This document shows positions 1 to 14,644 of a stretch of DNA of 64,000 bases, piece by piece (the stretch's first letter is position 1; each line of letters begins with the position of its first letter). This stretch comes from Trichoplax sp. H2 (lineage: Eukaryota > Placozoa > Uniplacotomia > Trichoplacea). The position numbers were made by a program, and so were the translations under genes. The DNA lies in assembly GCA_003344405.1 (NCBI GenBank), contig NOWV01000034.1, positions 1 through 64,000 of the forward strand. Reading direction: 5' to 3'. The notes under the pieces were generated by a model, which did no database searches, had not been told where the DNA came from, and saw only the letters and a program-made list of their open reading frames with translations.

Positions 1-3000
1 CCATATGTGATGGAGGGTTCGATATCTCAGAGGATTGAGATTTAGTCGCCATTTACAATTATTACAACAAAGGGTTTATGAAAGTTATGCTTTATTGTAG
101 GTTAGTAATGTGAAGTACAGTGAGGTAGTTACGGTAGATTAGCGTGCAAGCTGTCGTGAGTAACGAGTAGAAGTATTAGACTGTGAGAGACTAACTAGAA
201 GACTAACTGAGAGGCTAATGATCTCTGAGGTAGAAATCGCCGGTATTTATAGTTTTAAAGATAGAGCACTTGCAGAGAATAGGATTGTGGAATTAGATAC
301 AACATATACCATAACAGGTTACAAAATAGCAGATGATTGTAGAAAACAGCGAGTACCGTAATAACTAAATACAGTAGTCTATATATGAATGTAGAGCAAG
401 CGGACTGTAGATCTGTCTAAATATAAGAGCAATACAACATGTCTATATTTAAGAGTAGAATATAGTTACAGTATATTCTAAATACACTACACCATACAAA
501 TCATATATCCAACAGTCTCTAGTCTATGTTCCTTACTTGAAAATAAGTCGAACCCAGAAACGATATCCGGCTAAGATAAACTGAATAATTATCCTGATAC
601 TTAGGACTGTAGAATCATTATGCAGATTAATATTACATTCTATAGTGCTTCGGACTTATAACTAGAGTATTACTTAGCTAGGTAATACGGACACTACGTA
701 AAAAATCGCTACAGAAATAATACACCATCAGCAAAATAAACTAAGGTAGCCTTTTGAATATTTGTATATATGGTGTATAATAATCAGCAAAGTTAGAGAT
801 AAAACACTATGGCTTCGCGTGGTATCATAACTTATCATTTATAAACGTTTCTATGTACTGTACGTTAACCGCTGAAAGAATTATTTTTCGAAGGTAGTTT
901 CAATATTTATATAAGTTTGATCATCACAGTACCTCTATGAACAGTGTACATGTCGTGCAATCTTTAGAACTTAATACTAAAATTTTAAGAGACTGAAGAG
1001 CCATTTAAGTAGAAATAAAAGTAATTAAAGTAATATAGCTAAACTCTACGAGGTAATCTAATCATTAAAATCATTTCGTTTCTGGAGATAAAAAACTTGA
1101 AATAAAATTCGAGTATTACGGTACTAGTGGATTCTCATTATAAGAGCTATCGAGAATGATACCTAACATATTTTAAAATACTCCTTATAAGGTCAGCAGG
1201 GTAAATAAAAATAGTGACATCGTAAAATTTTCAGCCGCTAAACTCGACTTCAATTTGACAGACATTACTAATATGTACAAAAAGAAACATAAAAGACTGT
1301 GGTATTAAATCAACTGCATTATAATTCTCAATCCGTGCTAACAATGCTACCGACTTAGACCTGCCTACCGTTAATTATACTCTCTGCATATGCATACGTG
1401 TAAAACTGTAAAATCAGCCACCAATCACACAACAAGTTGTTTTGAAACAGCGTATTGGCCTAATTATTTTTATTAGGCTAAAGTAGAGGCTAAATATTGC
1501 CTATATTATGGTATAAGGTATATCCCGTATTATTAAGTGATATATGCCCATGTGGCATCAAATTTTATCACATATCTTTCGATTCTTTATTAAAATAAGG
1601 GAATATATACTGCTAAGTCATGTAATAAAATCATACCTCATTATACTAGAAACTCAATTATCATTTCATCAAGCCTAGTTTAAAGACAGTAAAAGTGAGC
1701 CAATTTACGCTAAGGAAAATGCTCTATGATGATTTCTTCATTTGGTCACAGAAATAAAGAAATTAAGGACTTCAAATTTCGTCTTAAATTATAAGGGATA
1801 CTGATCAAACCGGTGGCAATCATAAACATTTGCCACATTATGAAATCATCATCAGTTTACAATATGCGGGAATAGTAAATTCAGTAGAAAATTCGCATTG
1901 ATTTTACTCAAACTGGTGGATACAAAATTTGCATCCGTTGCTAGTGGTACATATTTAAGTAACAATACAACAGGAAATTAAAGATAGGACCAAAGATTTA
2001 TTATCGTAAGGTAAATTTCAGTAATTTCGTGTGAGTAAAAAGTTTGCCTTAAAATCTGTAAACAAATTCATAATGGTGCCTGGTCAAATTTTTTAAATAC
2101 TACTACAAAAAAAATGAATAAAAAATGATAACTACCTTCCGCGATCACAATTATGTGATGGTCGTGTGAACCACTTTGAATGCCCAATACACGGGCACCG
2201 AAAATATCTATCAAAATGGAATCAATCACCGGAGATTTTACTAAGCAGCTGGCTATTTTCCTAATGAGATTGAAAAAAATTTGCATTACTTACATAATAC
2301 AAATTAAATCTATCAAACGACCTCATGAATAGAGATACATACATTTGAGATGTAGATTCATTGAATAATTACCGAGAAAATGCATTAAAATAATCCCGCG
2401 TTTATTATCGTCTGATCTCATCCTATGCGGCTCTACAGATATACAGCCTTAGTTTCACGACAGTTCATTTCGGCTACACAGCAATTAATTAATTAACAAA
2501 ATAACTTAGGCTGCCATCATGATATGTAGTAAAACTCATAGCTTTTGAAGAATTATCAAACGAACAATCAGCTAAGGATTTATATAGATGTGGTATAAAT
2601 TCTTATTCTAATGATTCTAATCTTAACGTTATTGAATTTAAGCTATTTGATGCCACAACAAATGTGATGTTTATCCAACAAGAATTAGTTTCTAAAAGCA
2701 AGAATTTCAATAAGGTTCATTTTTATACCATAAATACCTTGCTGCTGTTTATTCTCTCACCGAATATCACCGATAACAATACAGAAGATTCCCATCATTA
2801 TAAACTGCAATATCAAACAATCAAATTGTAGAATTGTGTAAAGAAAGATCTCATTATGTTTACGATAATACGGAGATAATGAATACTTCCCTATTCTATC
2901 CACCTGATAGCATACCCGACCTCTCGCTCGAAGATTATATAAATGACTATTTAAAACTACCATTGTTCAACTCTTTCTATATATTAAATTACTAATAGCT

Positions 3001-6000
3001 AATCAACTTTCTAACATGAACATTCCTATTAATTTAGGGATACGAAATCAGGTGAAAAAGTTTCACATTAGTGGGAAAATTATTGAATAAGTTCCCACCC
3101 CTTTATCTACTATTCTTAGTTCTGTTAGCATAAAATTATAAAGTAGATATGTATTATTAATGGTAATATGTTTACTTTTAATGGTATGGTGTGAGGCGAC
3201 TATGAGGTAAATAACCAAAAGTGCTCATAGATAGGAGCAAGTTTATGATAAGCAATGCTATAACTTTGGAACTGGGAAATTGCTATTAATCCTTGAATAA
3301 CAGTCATAATGCTAGCTAGCTTCAATGCTGTTGTAACTGTTTACTACCTACAGTATTCAGGTATAACCAAGAAATAATGTGATAAGGTATCTCGAAATGC
3401 CACTTTAACGATTACTTAAGATATAATACTTTAAAAGTAGAAATAGTTAAGGATACTCTTTAGATTATATTTGAAGAGATGTATTATTTTAAAGTTAGAA
3501 CTACTTAATCAAAAAATATTAGCATTTTGTCGGAAACTACTACTAACTACTTGCTTAAATAAGATAGGAAAAAGATAGAAAGTTTGATACTTGAAGATAA
3601 CTTAGAAGTCATTATTGATTGTATGCATATTTTGATTTGATAACGACCAAAGTAATATAAATATTAAAATATAACGATTTCAAGCCACTCTGAAGTGGTT
3701 GAAAACCAATCACCTATCCAATTCTGATATAAAATTTCCTTCATATGATCAATTGCTGATAAACTGATTTCCTATTCCATATAAGTATTCAATCAATTCA
3801 ATTATACCGTGTTGTATTACAGTATACAGTATACTTAATCTATAGTAATCTGTTATACCGATCGTGTATCCAATTTTGATACAATGTATCCTTACCATAA
3901 GAGTTTCGATTATATAATCGATATTATTCCATGAAAGGCCTCAAATTATTTTAGATACGTGTCTATTCTAGAGCAGAAATTACAACCCGGATTGTGTTTC
4001 TTAGTCCATTAAGATATAACCTGCATATTATTTCGCATAATAAATCCTTTCTAAATTCAATTTTCAATGTAGACATTCAATCTCATTTTATGCACACGAA
4101 TTACAACTCTAACAATCTATCCAATTCTACTAGCAAACAGCTCTAGCAAAAAACCTTCCAAAACTCGAGAGCACGTTCCATATCCACAAGCAATATTAAC
4201 ACCTAATCCGTTCCATGCTCATTCTTTTACAACTTTAATTGTAGCCGTCGAATCCTGACAGTATATCTCTTCCATTAAAAAAAATATGATATTAATTCGA
4301 TATTCTCTTTCTCAGCGACATTTAACTATTTCTAAATTATTCTAAAATCATCAATTAGAAAGATGCGAAAATTATTCCATTGATTTTTGATTATTTATTT
4401 TAGAATTTTGTTTGGAGCTGGAATGGACAAGAATCACGCATGCGTCGAATGCAATGAACAATAGACAATCATTTCTGGAATGTATCATTACGCGTGCGCG
4501 ATGAAGTTTTACGTCTCGCTTTCATTTCTTCAACCACTTGCACTTTTACTATCATGTTTTCAATGTGAAAATGATAGAAATATCAGCTCCGTATCGTTTA
4601 AGATGACTCTATCCAGCACTGAGAATTACTTTCTCCCTTAGAGAGGATGGCAAGTGTACGGAAATATTATTCGATTCCGGTTATTTATAAAGCTAGTTTC
4701 CTCCCACACATACCATCATTGCGATGGAGCTGTTATCGCTAGTCGGCGAAACTAAGTTCGAGTCGATAAATTGTTGCTGTTTTCTCATTATTATGGGAAT
4801 TTAATTAAACTCCAGGATGTTGATTATCAAGACGAAAGGATAAAAAGTAGATAACAATAATCACTTCGTCTGTTTTATTTAGCTCAATAACGACAATCAT
4901 TGGCAACTGAATAATAAATGTTAGAGTCGAAGATAGTCTGTATTCAAACAATACATAACCTTATAATAATAGATAAAGATGAAAATATGTTGCAGTGGGT
5001 TGGGTAGGGATAAAATAGTTGACATTGTTTCTCACAGAAAAGTTACCTATCCGTTGATCCTTTTCATCGAACAAAGACAGTCAATTTCTCTATCGATTCT
5101 ATTCTCAACTGCAGTCTGACTTAATCATCTAGCCTAACCAATTCAATAGATAAAAATACTGAAAGATAATTTTGATCTATGTTCATTAATCAAAAGCTAT
5201 TGTCATGATGCCTATTGTTGACATATAAGCAACATTAGGTATATAAGGAAGATCTCAGTAAGGTAAATTATTACTTTTAAATTGTTGAGTATTTCACTTT
5301 CATCCTTTTAGTTCTATACCCAGCGGATAGTTTCAAATCAACTTCGGAATTTCTTCACTGACGCTAATTCTAATCAAGAACTATTTTTCCTATAAAATAG
5401 GAAATTTTCTATCTTTATCCAATTAACGCGATCGCTCACAATTAATTAATCTCATCGCCAAGTTTATCAGACAGATTATCGATCTTACTGGTCCCAATTA
5501 TGTAAGTAGAATGTTGTTGATTTAATTTAATAAAGATGCAAGCAGTACCTTGAATAAGTCTAGTAAGTAGATAGCCTTGTCTTCGTCATCCAAAGTGCAA
5601 TTATTTTATTGTCCAGCACCTAGAGGAATATGACAAGGTGCATAGCCGAAAAAAATTTTGAATTAAGTTTTCTTGACTGTTTGAATATCATAACAAACAG
5701 TCAAGAGCGATGACAGATCAACATCAACTTATTCTTACTTTAACGAATTTTAAGTTCATTTTGATAGCTAATCATTAAAATTACATTATCCTTTTTAGTA
5801 AATTTGCAATTAAATGGCTTTAAACTCCTCAATAAACGCGTAGATTCGTAGTTCTATTCATAGAATATTATCTCAATCATGGAATGTTATCTATACTAGC
5901 TCTACATAAAAAATATACATATATCAGACTCGTAATGCAGTCATATTTTTTTTCACTAAATTGACAGCCGTACTAAATAACTATGCCTAAACATTAATAA

Positions 6001-7584
6001 GAGCGTGTAGCACTCAACATCATGTTACGGTACTTAGTTGTTGCAAAATTAAAATTATCTAATGGTTCGATTGTCTACTATAAGCTAAAAATCATCCTCT
6101 ATCTAAGCTTTTCTTTAAAATTAAAATTTTCCAGCTACGATACACGTATTAAATCAGGTGTAGGTTAATCCGATTTTATAAAGATTGCACGTAAATCAAG
6201 AAAATTACGCAACCTAATATGCAAAGGCTTTCGTTCTTATACTATCGAAAAATTCATCATCTACTATTAATTATAGATCATCTTCAATCAAGATTTTAGA
6301 GATTTTTCATGCTATGATACACGTGTTACAAAAAGTTAAACACAAATCTGATTTCTATATACAGTAAATTTTCTCAGTCATTTCATTTTCTATCATTATC
6401 AAGCTTCCCTAGTCATAAATAATATAGTTAATATTACTAAAACAACTTCATATAAAGATTAGTGAAAGTGACTAGTATCCAATATAACAACAATATCACA
6501 AGAGAAATTAAGACTGCAGTAACTCTCACAATCAAATCATACCAATAAAGTTTCTCGAGTAGCCGTAAAGAAGTAAATTTTTATAGCAGTTTAACCATTC
6601 CTCTCATAACTTGATATCATTATCTACTACGATAATAATCGTAAATTCTCTAAATTTATCAATATCTTTTGAAACTCATTTTAAGCCTCAATGTGCCAGT
6701 TACTTAATTTATATTTGTATCTAGCTGATATGATAACATTATAACACGATAAATTAATATTACTGCACTTCTCATAACCTAATGATGCGAACAAAAATCT
6801 CAATAGCTAATAAAAAATAGATTTTCTGATTTAACAATTTTCATAAGGCTTATACGGCTCTAACCATCGGCATGACGAGAAAAACTAATTTGCTTACTAT
6901 ATCAACCACAATAGAAACTAGACTAGGCAACATAGACCTAATAATATTAAAGAATGACGTTTCGGTCAACTTCTTTAGTAAATATGATAAAAATTTAATT
7001 CGTCACTGCTTCATAAATCGGATAATACCTCTGTTTTAAAACTACGAGTAATCAATCAATCGATCACATCAACCGGATTACCGTAAATTTCCATTTCTCG
7101 TTAGCAAGAAAATAGAACTTTCTTTTATATAATACTACATAAATACTATTGCTAAATTTTAACTGTTTCGATATGCTGTAAGTAATGGAAAATCTTGCAT
7201 ACCTACGGCTTTTTACGGATTATTGATATTCAAAGCGATCGAACTGAAATCAATTTATTTTGAATTACCTTCGTAGTTTTAAATTTTCCTGTATTGTCGC
7301 TATACACTGCTAATATTTTTCAATGCAATGGTACAGTATATATCATAGTAAATTTAAACTTCTGCTTTGTATTTGATTTACATACAAAATAAATGAAAAT
7401 ATTGAAACAAATTGATCATAATCATCCTTTTTCAAAGTAATGTAACGATCTTCTAATCTTACCTCTCACTAATTAAATTTTATTTTTGTTAAAAGATTAG
7501 TGCTTCCAAAATATTGCATCATTCAAGCATACCGTCGTCTATTTATGAAAAATATCCATTAAAGAAAGAAACGAACTAATAAAC
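1..7584. other. AT-rich non-coding stretch left of the first bHLH gene
   Basis: No gene family is recognised here. The only coding-like segment is the orphan exon candidate at 2136-2260, listed separately. The first ~450 bases are richer in G and purines than the rest and contain a TATA-like TATTTATAG, but no terminal repeat or target duplication was found, so no element is called. The remainder is low-GC DNA with short chance ORFs. Confidence 0.6.
2136..2260 (-). CDS. orphan coding-like exon, unidentified protein
   Basis: On the minus strand a 125-nt segment is open in one frame (41 complete codons plus one base at each end). It is preceded by a pyrimidine-rich TTTTTTTCAATCTCATTAG acceptor and followed by a GTAGTT donor. 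Its GC content is clearly above the surroundings. The peptide includes SPVIDSILIDIF, GARVLGIQSG and SHDHHIIVIAE, a believable folded-protein composition. No partner exon was found on either side, and I do not recognise the family. It may be a single exon of a long-intron gene, a relic of a broken gene, or a chance frame. Confidence 0.3.
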
Positions 7585-8118
7585 ATGAATCCATTATCCG
7601 TAGATTCCATATCACCGGTCGATTCCGACTCTAATCTCTCGCAATATTCATTTACAAATTCATCGATACCTTCAATATCATCATCAAAAACGTCGACAAC
7701 AATTACAATGAATCAATCAGATCCATGTTTAGATACATCTTCAGGATATTTACCAAATCATCAATCAAACCAATTTGTCCTTTCTTCATACCAAAATGAT
7801 GAAGAAGAGACTGCAGTGCACCTGAACAATCAATCGAAGCGTAAACATTTGAAAAAATCGAAATCTAAAGAATCTGTTACGGCCAAACGGCGCAATGAGC
7901 GAGAGCGACGCCGTGTCCAATTGGTTAATGATGGCTTTAGTGAATTACGCAAGCATGTCCCAACAGATTCCGAAAATCGCAAATTATCGAAGGTCAAAAC
8001 TTTAAGATCGGCTATAGAATACATCAAACAATTGCAATCGCTACTAGAAAAGCAAACTGTTCCAGAAGCACCTAGAAGAAAAGTTTATGCTCGTGTATGT
8101 CAAATACCTACAGCATAA
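7585..8118 (+). CDS. Achaete-scute-like bHLH transcription factor (copy 1)
   Basis: Intronless 177-residue protein. Residues ~101-155 form a class A basic helix-loop-helix domain. The basic region reads RRNERERRR (E105 and the R107/R109 pair are the usual E-box contacts), helix 1 is [16 protein letters not shown], the loop carries [10 protein letters not shown], and helix 2 is [17 protein letters not shown]. The RRNERER-RV...LSKV.TLR.A..YI..L signature is that of Achaete-scute/ASCL proteins, which as a family bind CANNTG sites as heterodimers with E proteins. The N-terminal 100 residues are Ser/Thr/Asn-rich and look disordered, with an acidic patch (DEEE) before a Lys-rich run. The ATG at 7585 is the first in frame. 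The only other reading is an antisense shadow. ASCL type is assigned by eye; Hand/Twist/PTF1 types fit less well. Confidence 0.88.
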   Translation: MNPLSVDSISPVDSDSNLSQYSFTNSSIPSISSSKTSTTITMNQSDPCLDTSSGYLPNHQSNQFVLSSYQNDEEETAVHLNNQSKRKHLKKSKSKESVTAKRRNERERRRVQLVNDGFSELRKHVPTDSENRKLSKVKTLRSAIEYIKQLQSLLEKQTVPEAPRRKVYARVCQIPTA

Positions 8119-10876
8119 ATCCTATAATTTTGCTTCCAGCCTTTTCTAAGAAATGGAACAGAGTTGTACATCATAATTTATCTCATTACATCAGAAAACA
8201 TCCACACAATGTAAAGATCTCCTAAATTATGGGTGTTTATCAAGACTTCTGAAATACCTCACTGTGATTAAACTTGTGGATAAAAAGATAAAGCAGAATA
8301 TGGTATTCCTCTTAATCAAACTCTAATATACTACAATCTACTATAGCATAAAGAAATGGCATAATATTAATTAATCAATACTGATATATAACGAAGTATC
8401 TGGTCAAAACAGCATCAATCTGCTGTACAATAGCCTAAAATTTCAGTAATCATTCCTGGATTCGCTAGAAAACCTTAACTGAATTCGCCCTTTATTATAT
8501 AAAGTCTAAACCTTTCTTAAAATATAGGCTTGGACAAATTTACATTTGTTTAAGTTGCAAACGCCTTAAAATGATATTATTAATGAGTTACCGTATAAGC
8601 CATTAACGGAAATAGTCTCTTCTTTACTATATTATTCTAAACCAGTTAATCTCATCAAGATCTATAATCGCTGGTCTTTTATGATTCTTGGGTCCGCACA
8701 AAAACCATCTGCTACAATAAAATAGTTATCAGCTCTGAAGAAGTCAGAACATAATTCTGAGCTAATAGAAATGATAAAGTCTTTTAATCATCCCAATCTA
8801 TTCTAGTAGAGCATGCTAATGAAATCAAATATGAAAGGCAAGACTAATTTGGGATATATCAACTTTGAAATACTCCTAGAGAATATTTCTGATTCCGTAA
8901 ATGAAAGAACTTATGAGTTAGCAGACGTTGAATTAGACTATCTATGCCATCTGAGGATAATAATCTACATCTCTGGAAATAGAGCATGGATTCAATAAGA
9001 CTATCAATTTTTCCATTTAATTAAAATGAAAAAACTCTCTTTCACATCACATTAAAATTTAAATACAGTAGTTCGTCATGTATTCTATTAAAGTGGGTCG
9101 ACGGAGGTAGTTACTATAATATATCGAACTTTCTCAACACCTGAGATAAAATACGAGTATTCTATACTACTCGCAGTAATATAGGAAAATGCATTATGGA
9201 CTGTTTATAAATAATAGATTCCGTACATTATTAGATTTATGCCGCTAAAAAGTAATCAATAATTTATTTGGGAAGAAAATATTTAAAAATAGATTCATAG
9301 TGCCCTATTTAATCACGATTAAAATACCACTGCCAATTGGTCAATATCGAATTGATATTCTGTATTCTAATAAATTCATACTATCTAATTTATTTATGAT
9401 TACGTATAAAGGCAATTTTAAAATTTGCCTTCAAAATGCCTCAAGATTTTATTCACGATCGTAGCATACTTGCAATTAGAAACAAATAATGATACGATAA
9501 TATATAAAATTATGAAATTATAACCTATTGTTAGTTATATATTGCGTCAGTTTCCTTAATCATATAGCTAATAATTGCAATATAGTTACTCGTTTAAGTA
9601 ACATTTTCAATGTACCACGAGTTTTCCGTGAACCTAGATACAACTATCCTACTGAGAATTCCGCTATTCATTGCGAAATTATTTTAGCTATTCAGTGAGA
9701 TATCTATTATATCCATTGAAATACATAAGACTGCTTCTAGCTATAAGCTTAACTATAAATATTGTCGTAGGTTAATTGATAAAAGAATTTTTTCCACTCA
9801 AAAGACGGAAATGACTTTTGACTTAGCATGAATGCCATAAAACATAGGATAAATTATAGTTGCTAGCTAGATTTGAGATGATCATTTCAATGACTATAAA
9901 ATATATTTGAAAAAATTTTAGTTAGTTTCATCTCTTAAATTGCAACAAGAAATTGCTAAACTATCAATAATATCAAATTTTAAGAATGATAGAAATGAAT
10001 TAAGTAAAAATATGCAAAGTCGTAAGGAAAGAGCTCAATCGAAGAATTCTTATTTAAATAGTCCAATGAATCATTTCACTTATTTACTCGTTTGTACCCT
10101 GATCATTAATCTGTTTACCAACAGTGATTTTAAGTCTTATGGAAAATGTACTAAGGATTTATTAATGAAGATGCTCTCAGACTTTAGTATAACTATCCGC
10201 CAACATGAAATAAACTCTTAATTACAATACTAAGAGGTATAATTTAATAGTAAATAAAGGTGTAGGAAATTGTTTATTAGAACACAATTAGAGATAGTTT
10301 GCATTCTTTCTGTACCTTTACCTTGGTATTATTATCTTCATTCTTAACAACAGTTTCGATTAACTATCACTTTAGATTTAATCATAGGACCCTTCGGTCT
10401 AAATCACCATCTAGTTCATCTCTTTGATTTAGAACTTACGGTATATATTAATCAAGACATTTTCAATTATGTATTGCATCTGCAAAGCCATCTTCCTAGA
10501 GCTCTTAAGCTGATAATCTTTCAGATACCGATTCATTTTTAAATCACTCCTTTCCTTTAACAACAATTAATCTGTGTTCCAAACCTGACCAAGAGTCTAC
10601 AGTAATTAATAGTACCCTAAAATGAAGAAATACATTTTCTATTATTAATACGCGTATATTACCAGTACTGAAACAGCCGTCGGTCTAGCGTACAACCTTT
10701 TGCATCTCTTTAACTATGAATATCGCTCCATAGACTACCTAAAATGCAATATATCTTCTATTATGCATCATTTCGGCTAAAAAATATCTTCCTATTGCTC
10801 CTTCATATTCAGCTCCTGATTAATTTTTAACAATTCCTTATCGTCAATACTAACTAGTTTCATCGATCTACAGTCG

Positions 10877-11083
10877 GTATAATCCATTTATATAGATTAG
10901 TAAACAGCCATATATTAATTTCAGCCTCTAAATATAGCGTTGTGAAAGCAATTAATTGGCCTAGAGCCAGTTACAATTTTTGAACTACAGTTGCGATCAT
11001 GAACCGACTAATACAAAACTATGAAAAAAATAACATCGCGGTACTCTATTGAATTGGAGGACAAGATCTTCATTATCCTAATC
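10877..11083. repeat. false-duplication block A, first copy (matches 14645-14851)
   Basis: These 207 bases recur at 14645-14851 with only a few substitutions (for example GGCCTAGAG versus GGCCCAGAG, and AAAAAAAT versus GAGATAAAT). The second copy begins immediately after the 20-N gap. It looks like the start of an overlapping contig from the other haplotype rather than a genomic repeat. Confidence 0.85.
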
Positions 11084-14000
11084 TCTAGAAAAAGATCAAG
11101 AATAGAGACGAGCAAAAGAAAGATAAAATGCTATCTCGAACCCTTCCACATGACTATAGTATATGTCTGTCACGAAAGTAATATTCGTGACGTGTACTTT
11201 ATTTTTATATTACGTTTTATATGTGTTTACATCTCAGAAATGTTTACGGTCTCCTTAATTTTAGCTTTAGTAGTTAACAGTTGATATCCTTAATTTAGGA
11301 TTAGATAGACTAAAATATTAATTGCCAAGTAGTTAAACAGCATTGTATCTATCTTTTCCAAGATTGTTAAAGTTTAAAGAACAATTCCTAAGGTCAGAGG
11401 AAATATCTTAGTAGGATAGCTTAATATGCATCTATTAAACTATTATTAAGCATAAATTATTTTAATACAGATACAGTAAAATTTAATAGGATTAGACTGT
11501 GTCTAATCTATACAGATAGAATCTCTTTAAAGTATTAATTTAGTTAATTTCTAATAGACGAGGTGATTCGTGTAGTTAAACCGGTTTTAGGTACCGAAAC
11601 CTATATAAGCGGCGTGTTCTCCGATAATAAATTAAATTACGATTTTCTAGTAAGTTTTGAAGGTCTCTCTGTGTTAAACCTTATCTGTCTTGGAATAGCA
11701 ATTGACTGGTATTCCAAATAACAGTAGTATAGGATAGAAATTACTCTCTCAATCTTTATTGCAAGTTAGGGATATATCTAGCTCGTAACAATATCCAAGT
11801 ACGAAGTAAAAATTCTCAAACTTGGGAACGAATAATACGAAAAATCTTAATCTATCTATAGTCTACCATTAAATATTTATAACTTCAATTTCGGACTAGG
11901 TAAAAATGGGATGAAGAGAAACAATCTCCTGATCTGACGGTAATTTATTTCGGCTGCGCTTCTAATCCTTGAATCAAAAATTCTTGTCTCTCTAATAAAA
12001 TTTCATCATTTTTTATTTCAATATAAGCAACCTGATAGGGTCAATTTTACCTACTCTCTCTGTTATAACCAATTTCATTAAATATTATAGTTTAAACAGT
12101 ATATCTTTTAAATTATTTGGGTCTTTTAATATGCCATTAAAGCAAAATTGTGTAGTAGATGTTTATAATAGTGTTTATTTAAATGGATATTTGTAAATTG
12201 AAATAGATATTTATATACTACTAGCAATGCTGATAAGTAAAATATTGATTATTACTACTACAATTGCATGTTCTACAGATCCATTTATTATAAGGACTGA
12301 CTCCAGCTGAATCTACAATAATTATCCTACGATATTTTGTAAGCGAATAGGTATTATCATCACTTTCCATCTCCGAAGCAGGCGATAATTTTGGCGTTAT
12401 ATTCAAAGAAGAATTTTTCATTTAGTTCGTTAATGCCACGTTTGCATTGCCTATTTAATTGGCCTTTCATTTAAGCCATAATGATTTGATATAATTTTCT
12501 TCGCTCTGTTTTCAGAACCGCAGTCCAAATATTTATTAAAAGCACCTCATGTATTGTTATACAATAAATATAATCTATTTATTCCATAACAAGCATTTTT
12601 CATCGATGAATAAGAAAATATCAATCTACCAGGTTTGATATCATTTCATCTATATGGTCATCAAATACTGATACGCCAAGCCAAGCATCAGTCTAATATC
12701 CATTCTTATAACAGATATCTATCAGTATGAGCCAACTTTTTAACATTTTTTCTTCTATTTTAGGTACCGGCTGGTAAAGATGCAAGGATAAACCCAGTTG
12801 ACTAGTAACTTATTATCGCAAGGACATCAAGATAACTAACAATAAAATGTGCTAATACGACATAAGAAGATGTTAGCATTATATCAACATAAAGTATCAC
12901 AGATATAAGGAAACATTAAATTTCCAGTTTTTCAATTAGTGGTAGCAGATTTTTCACTCAATCTTTATAACAACGTCATCTTAACAAATTAGATTACACT
13001 TAAAATAAATAAAAGAAGTCTTGTAATTTACATAAGAAATGAAAAGATTATCATCGATAAGGTTATTTCAGTATCTTATCTCTTAATTAAGCCATAATAT
13101 GTGCAGTAAGCTACTAAAATGCCTTAAAGTTCTTATTAAAAACTACTTAATTACCAAGTATGGTGCTGTATTTCTCTTTTAAAATTTGTCACAAGAACTT
13201 CCGATCAGATGGATTCAATGCTTGATAATTTAAATTCCGTCATGAATCGATTGTATTAAATTTACAAAACGAAGTCTAAATCGAAACCGGTTATACCAAA
13301 CTATAGCAACCTACCCAGCGTGTGATCTCCGACTTTAAGACTATCGGACCAATATTGTAAGAACTTTAGGTTCTTCAATATTTCGTATTCGCATCTCAAC
13401 AGCATTGTTCAATTATAATACACATATTAGGAAGAAATATTATCATTTTCTGCCAATTTACGTAAAATTTCAGCTTGATACGTTTTAAAGGAAGATATAT
13501 GGCACTTACATCGAATTGCAATTTTTGCGTACTTAATGCCGATGGAATTCATTCTGCGAAAGTATTAGAATGAAATATCATCGCTAATAACTAATCTCCG
13601 TGAACTCAAAGTTTGAGAGCTGTTCGAAAGTCCGATATACTATAAATTAGTTAATCTGTGCAATCACAACCTTAGTATTGTAGTTGTTTCATTACAATAG
13701 TAGGAAGAAATATTATCGCCCCTTCCTCATCCATGTGAACTTTCACTCCGAGCCGTTCGAAATATTGACCTGATGTAAATCGTTTATTTTGAAGCATTTA
13801 CTGTACTTTAAATTGTTAACTGTGTCTTATCACGCAACTGTAACAGTGTTTACTACCGTGAATTTTCAGAAAAAAATAACTATCACTGAATGTAACTGGT
13901 AAGTTGGAATGATTAAATACTACTCGTTCGTGATAGCCCTTCCCATCTTCAATCTGATATACATTAATGTTGCTTGAATGCTCTTCCTTCAGTATTAAAC

Positions 14001-14138
14001 ACGAATCGCTAAAACATTACTATATTTATTATTTATTTCGTTAAAATATCTTCAAACTATCAAACAGATAATCTAATTAAATTTCATTTAATTCGATTAC
14101 CAAAATCAAGAACTTCTTACGTCTAGTTTACTATTTTT

Positions 14139-14624
14139 CAAATGTGCTATTTATAATTTTAAACTGCCATATAACAGCAAGAAATCCGAACCTCGATTTC
14201 AATTTTGATGATCTTAAAAACTTACTGACAACCATAGAGCCAATAAAAACTCAATCGCAAAATAAATTTTAGCTATTTTCTCTGCCATTTTAGTCATTGT
14301 TATGCAATTATCAGCTAATTTTATTATATCGACTTGGATAGCTTCATTATATAATGAAATGTAATATGTAGAAATCAAGCTAAAAATTTCTAACAAACTT
14401 TGATTCTACTTTCTTGGTACTTTGGTCGACTTAACGAAACTTTGACACCTAATAAAGATTGAGTAAATAACCGATCAACAATTTATTTAGAAAAATGTGA
14501 GAGAGATAGATCAAAGCAACTTTCCAAATACTTAATTCTAAGTATTACAAGTGAAGAAATAAAAAAAAAAACAGAAGTGAAACTTCAACGACCAAACAAC
14601 CTAACAAAAAGAAGAACGTTTTCA
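14139..14624. repeat. false-duplication block B, first copy (matches 14851-15337)
   Basis: The 486 bases before the gap are repeated almost exactly at 14851-15337 (487 bases, one extra A in an A-run and a few substitutions). Two identical 60-codon minus-strand ORFs are simply the two copies. In the second copy blocks A and B are directly joined, so that contig lacks the 3.06 kb lying between them in the first. Confidence 0.88.
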
Positions 14625-14644
14625 NNNNNNNNNNNNNNNNNNNN
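14625..14644. other. assembly gap (20 N)
   Basis: Twenty N characters separate two contigs whose ends overlap in sequence. The fixed length of 20 is the same at all three gaps in the window, so it is a placeholder and not a measured distance. Confidence 0.97.

Noticed and set aside
1-450. Possible LTR fragment at the left edge (purine-rich, TATTTATAG)
   Set aside because: No TG...CA termini, target duplication or match to the two solo LTRs was seen.
9940-10221. 93-codon ORF starting at TTG
   Set aside because: No ATG start at that position, Lys/Asn/Ile-rich chance composition, and no splice context.
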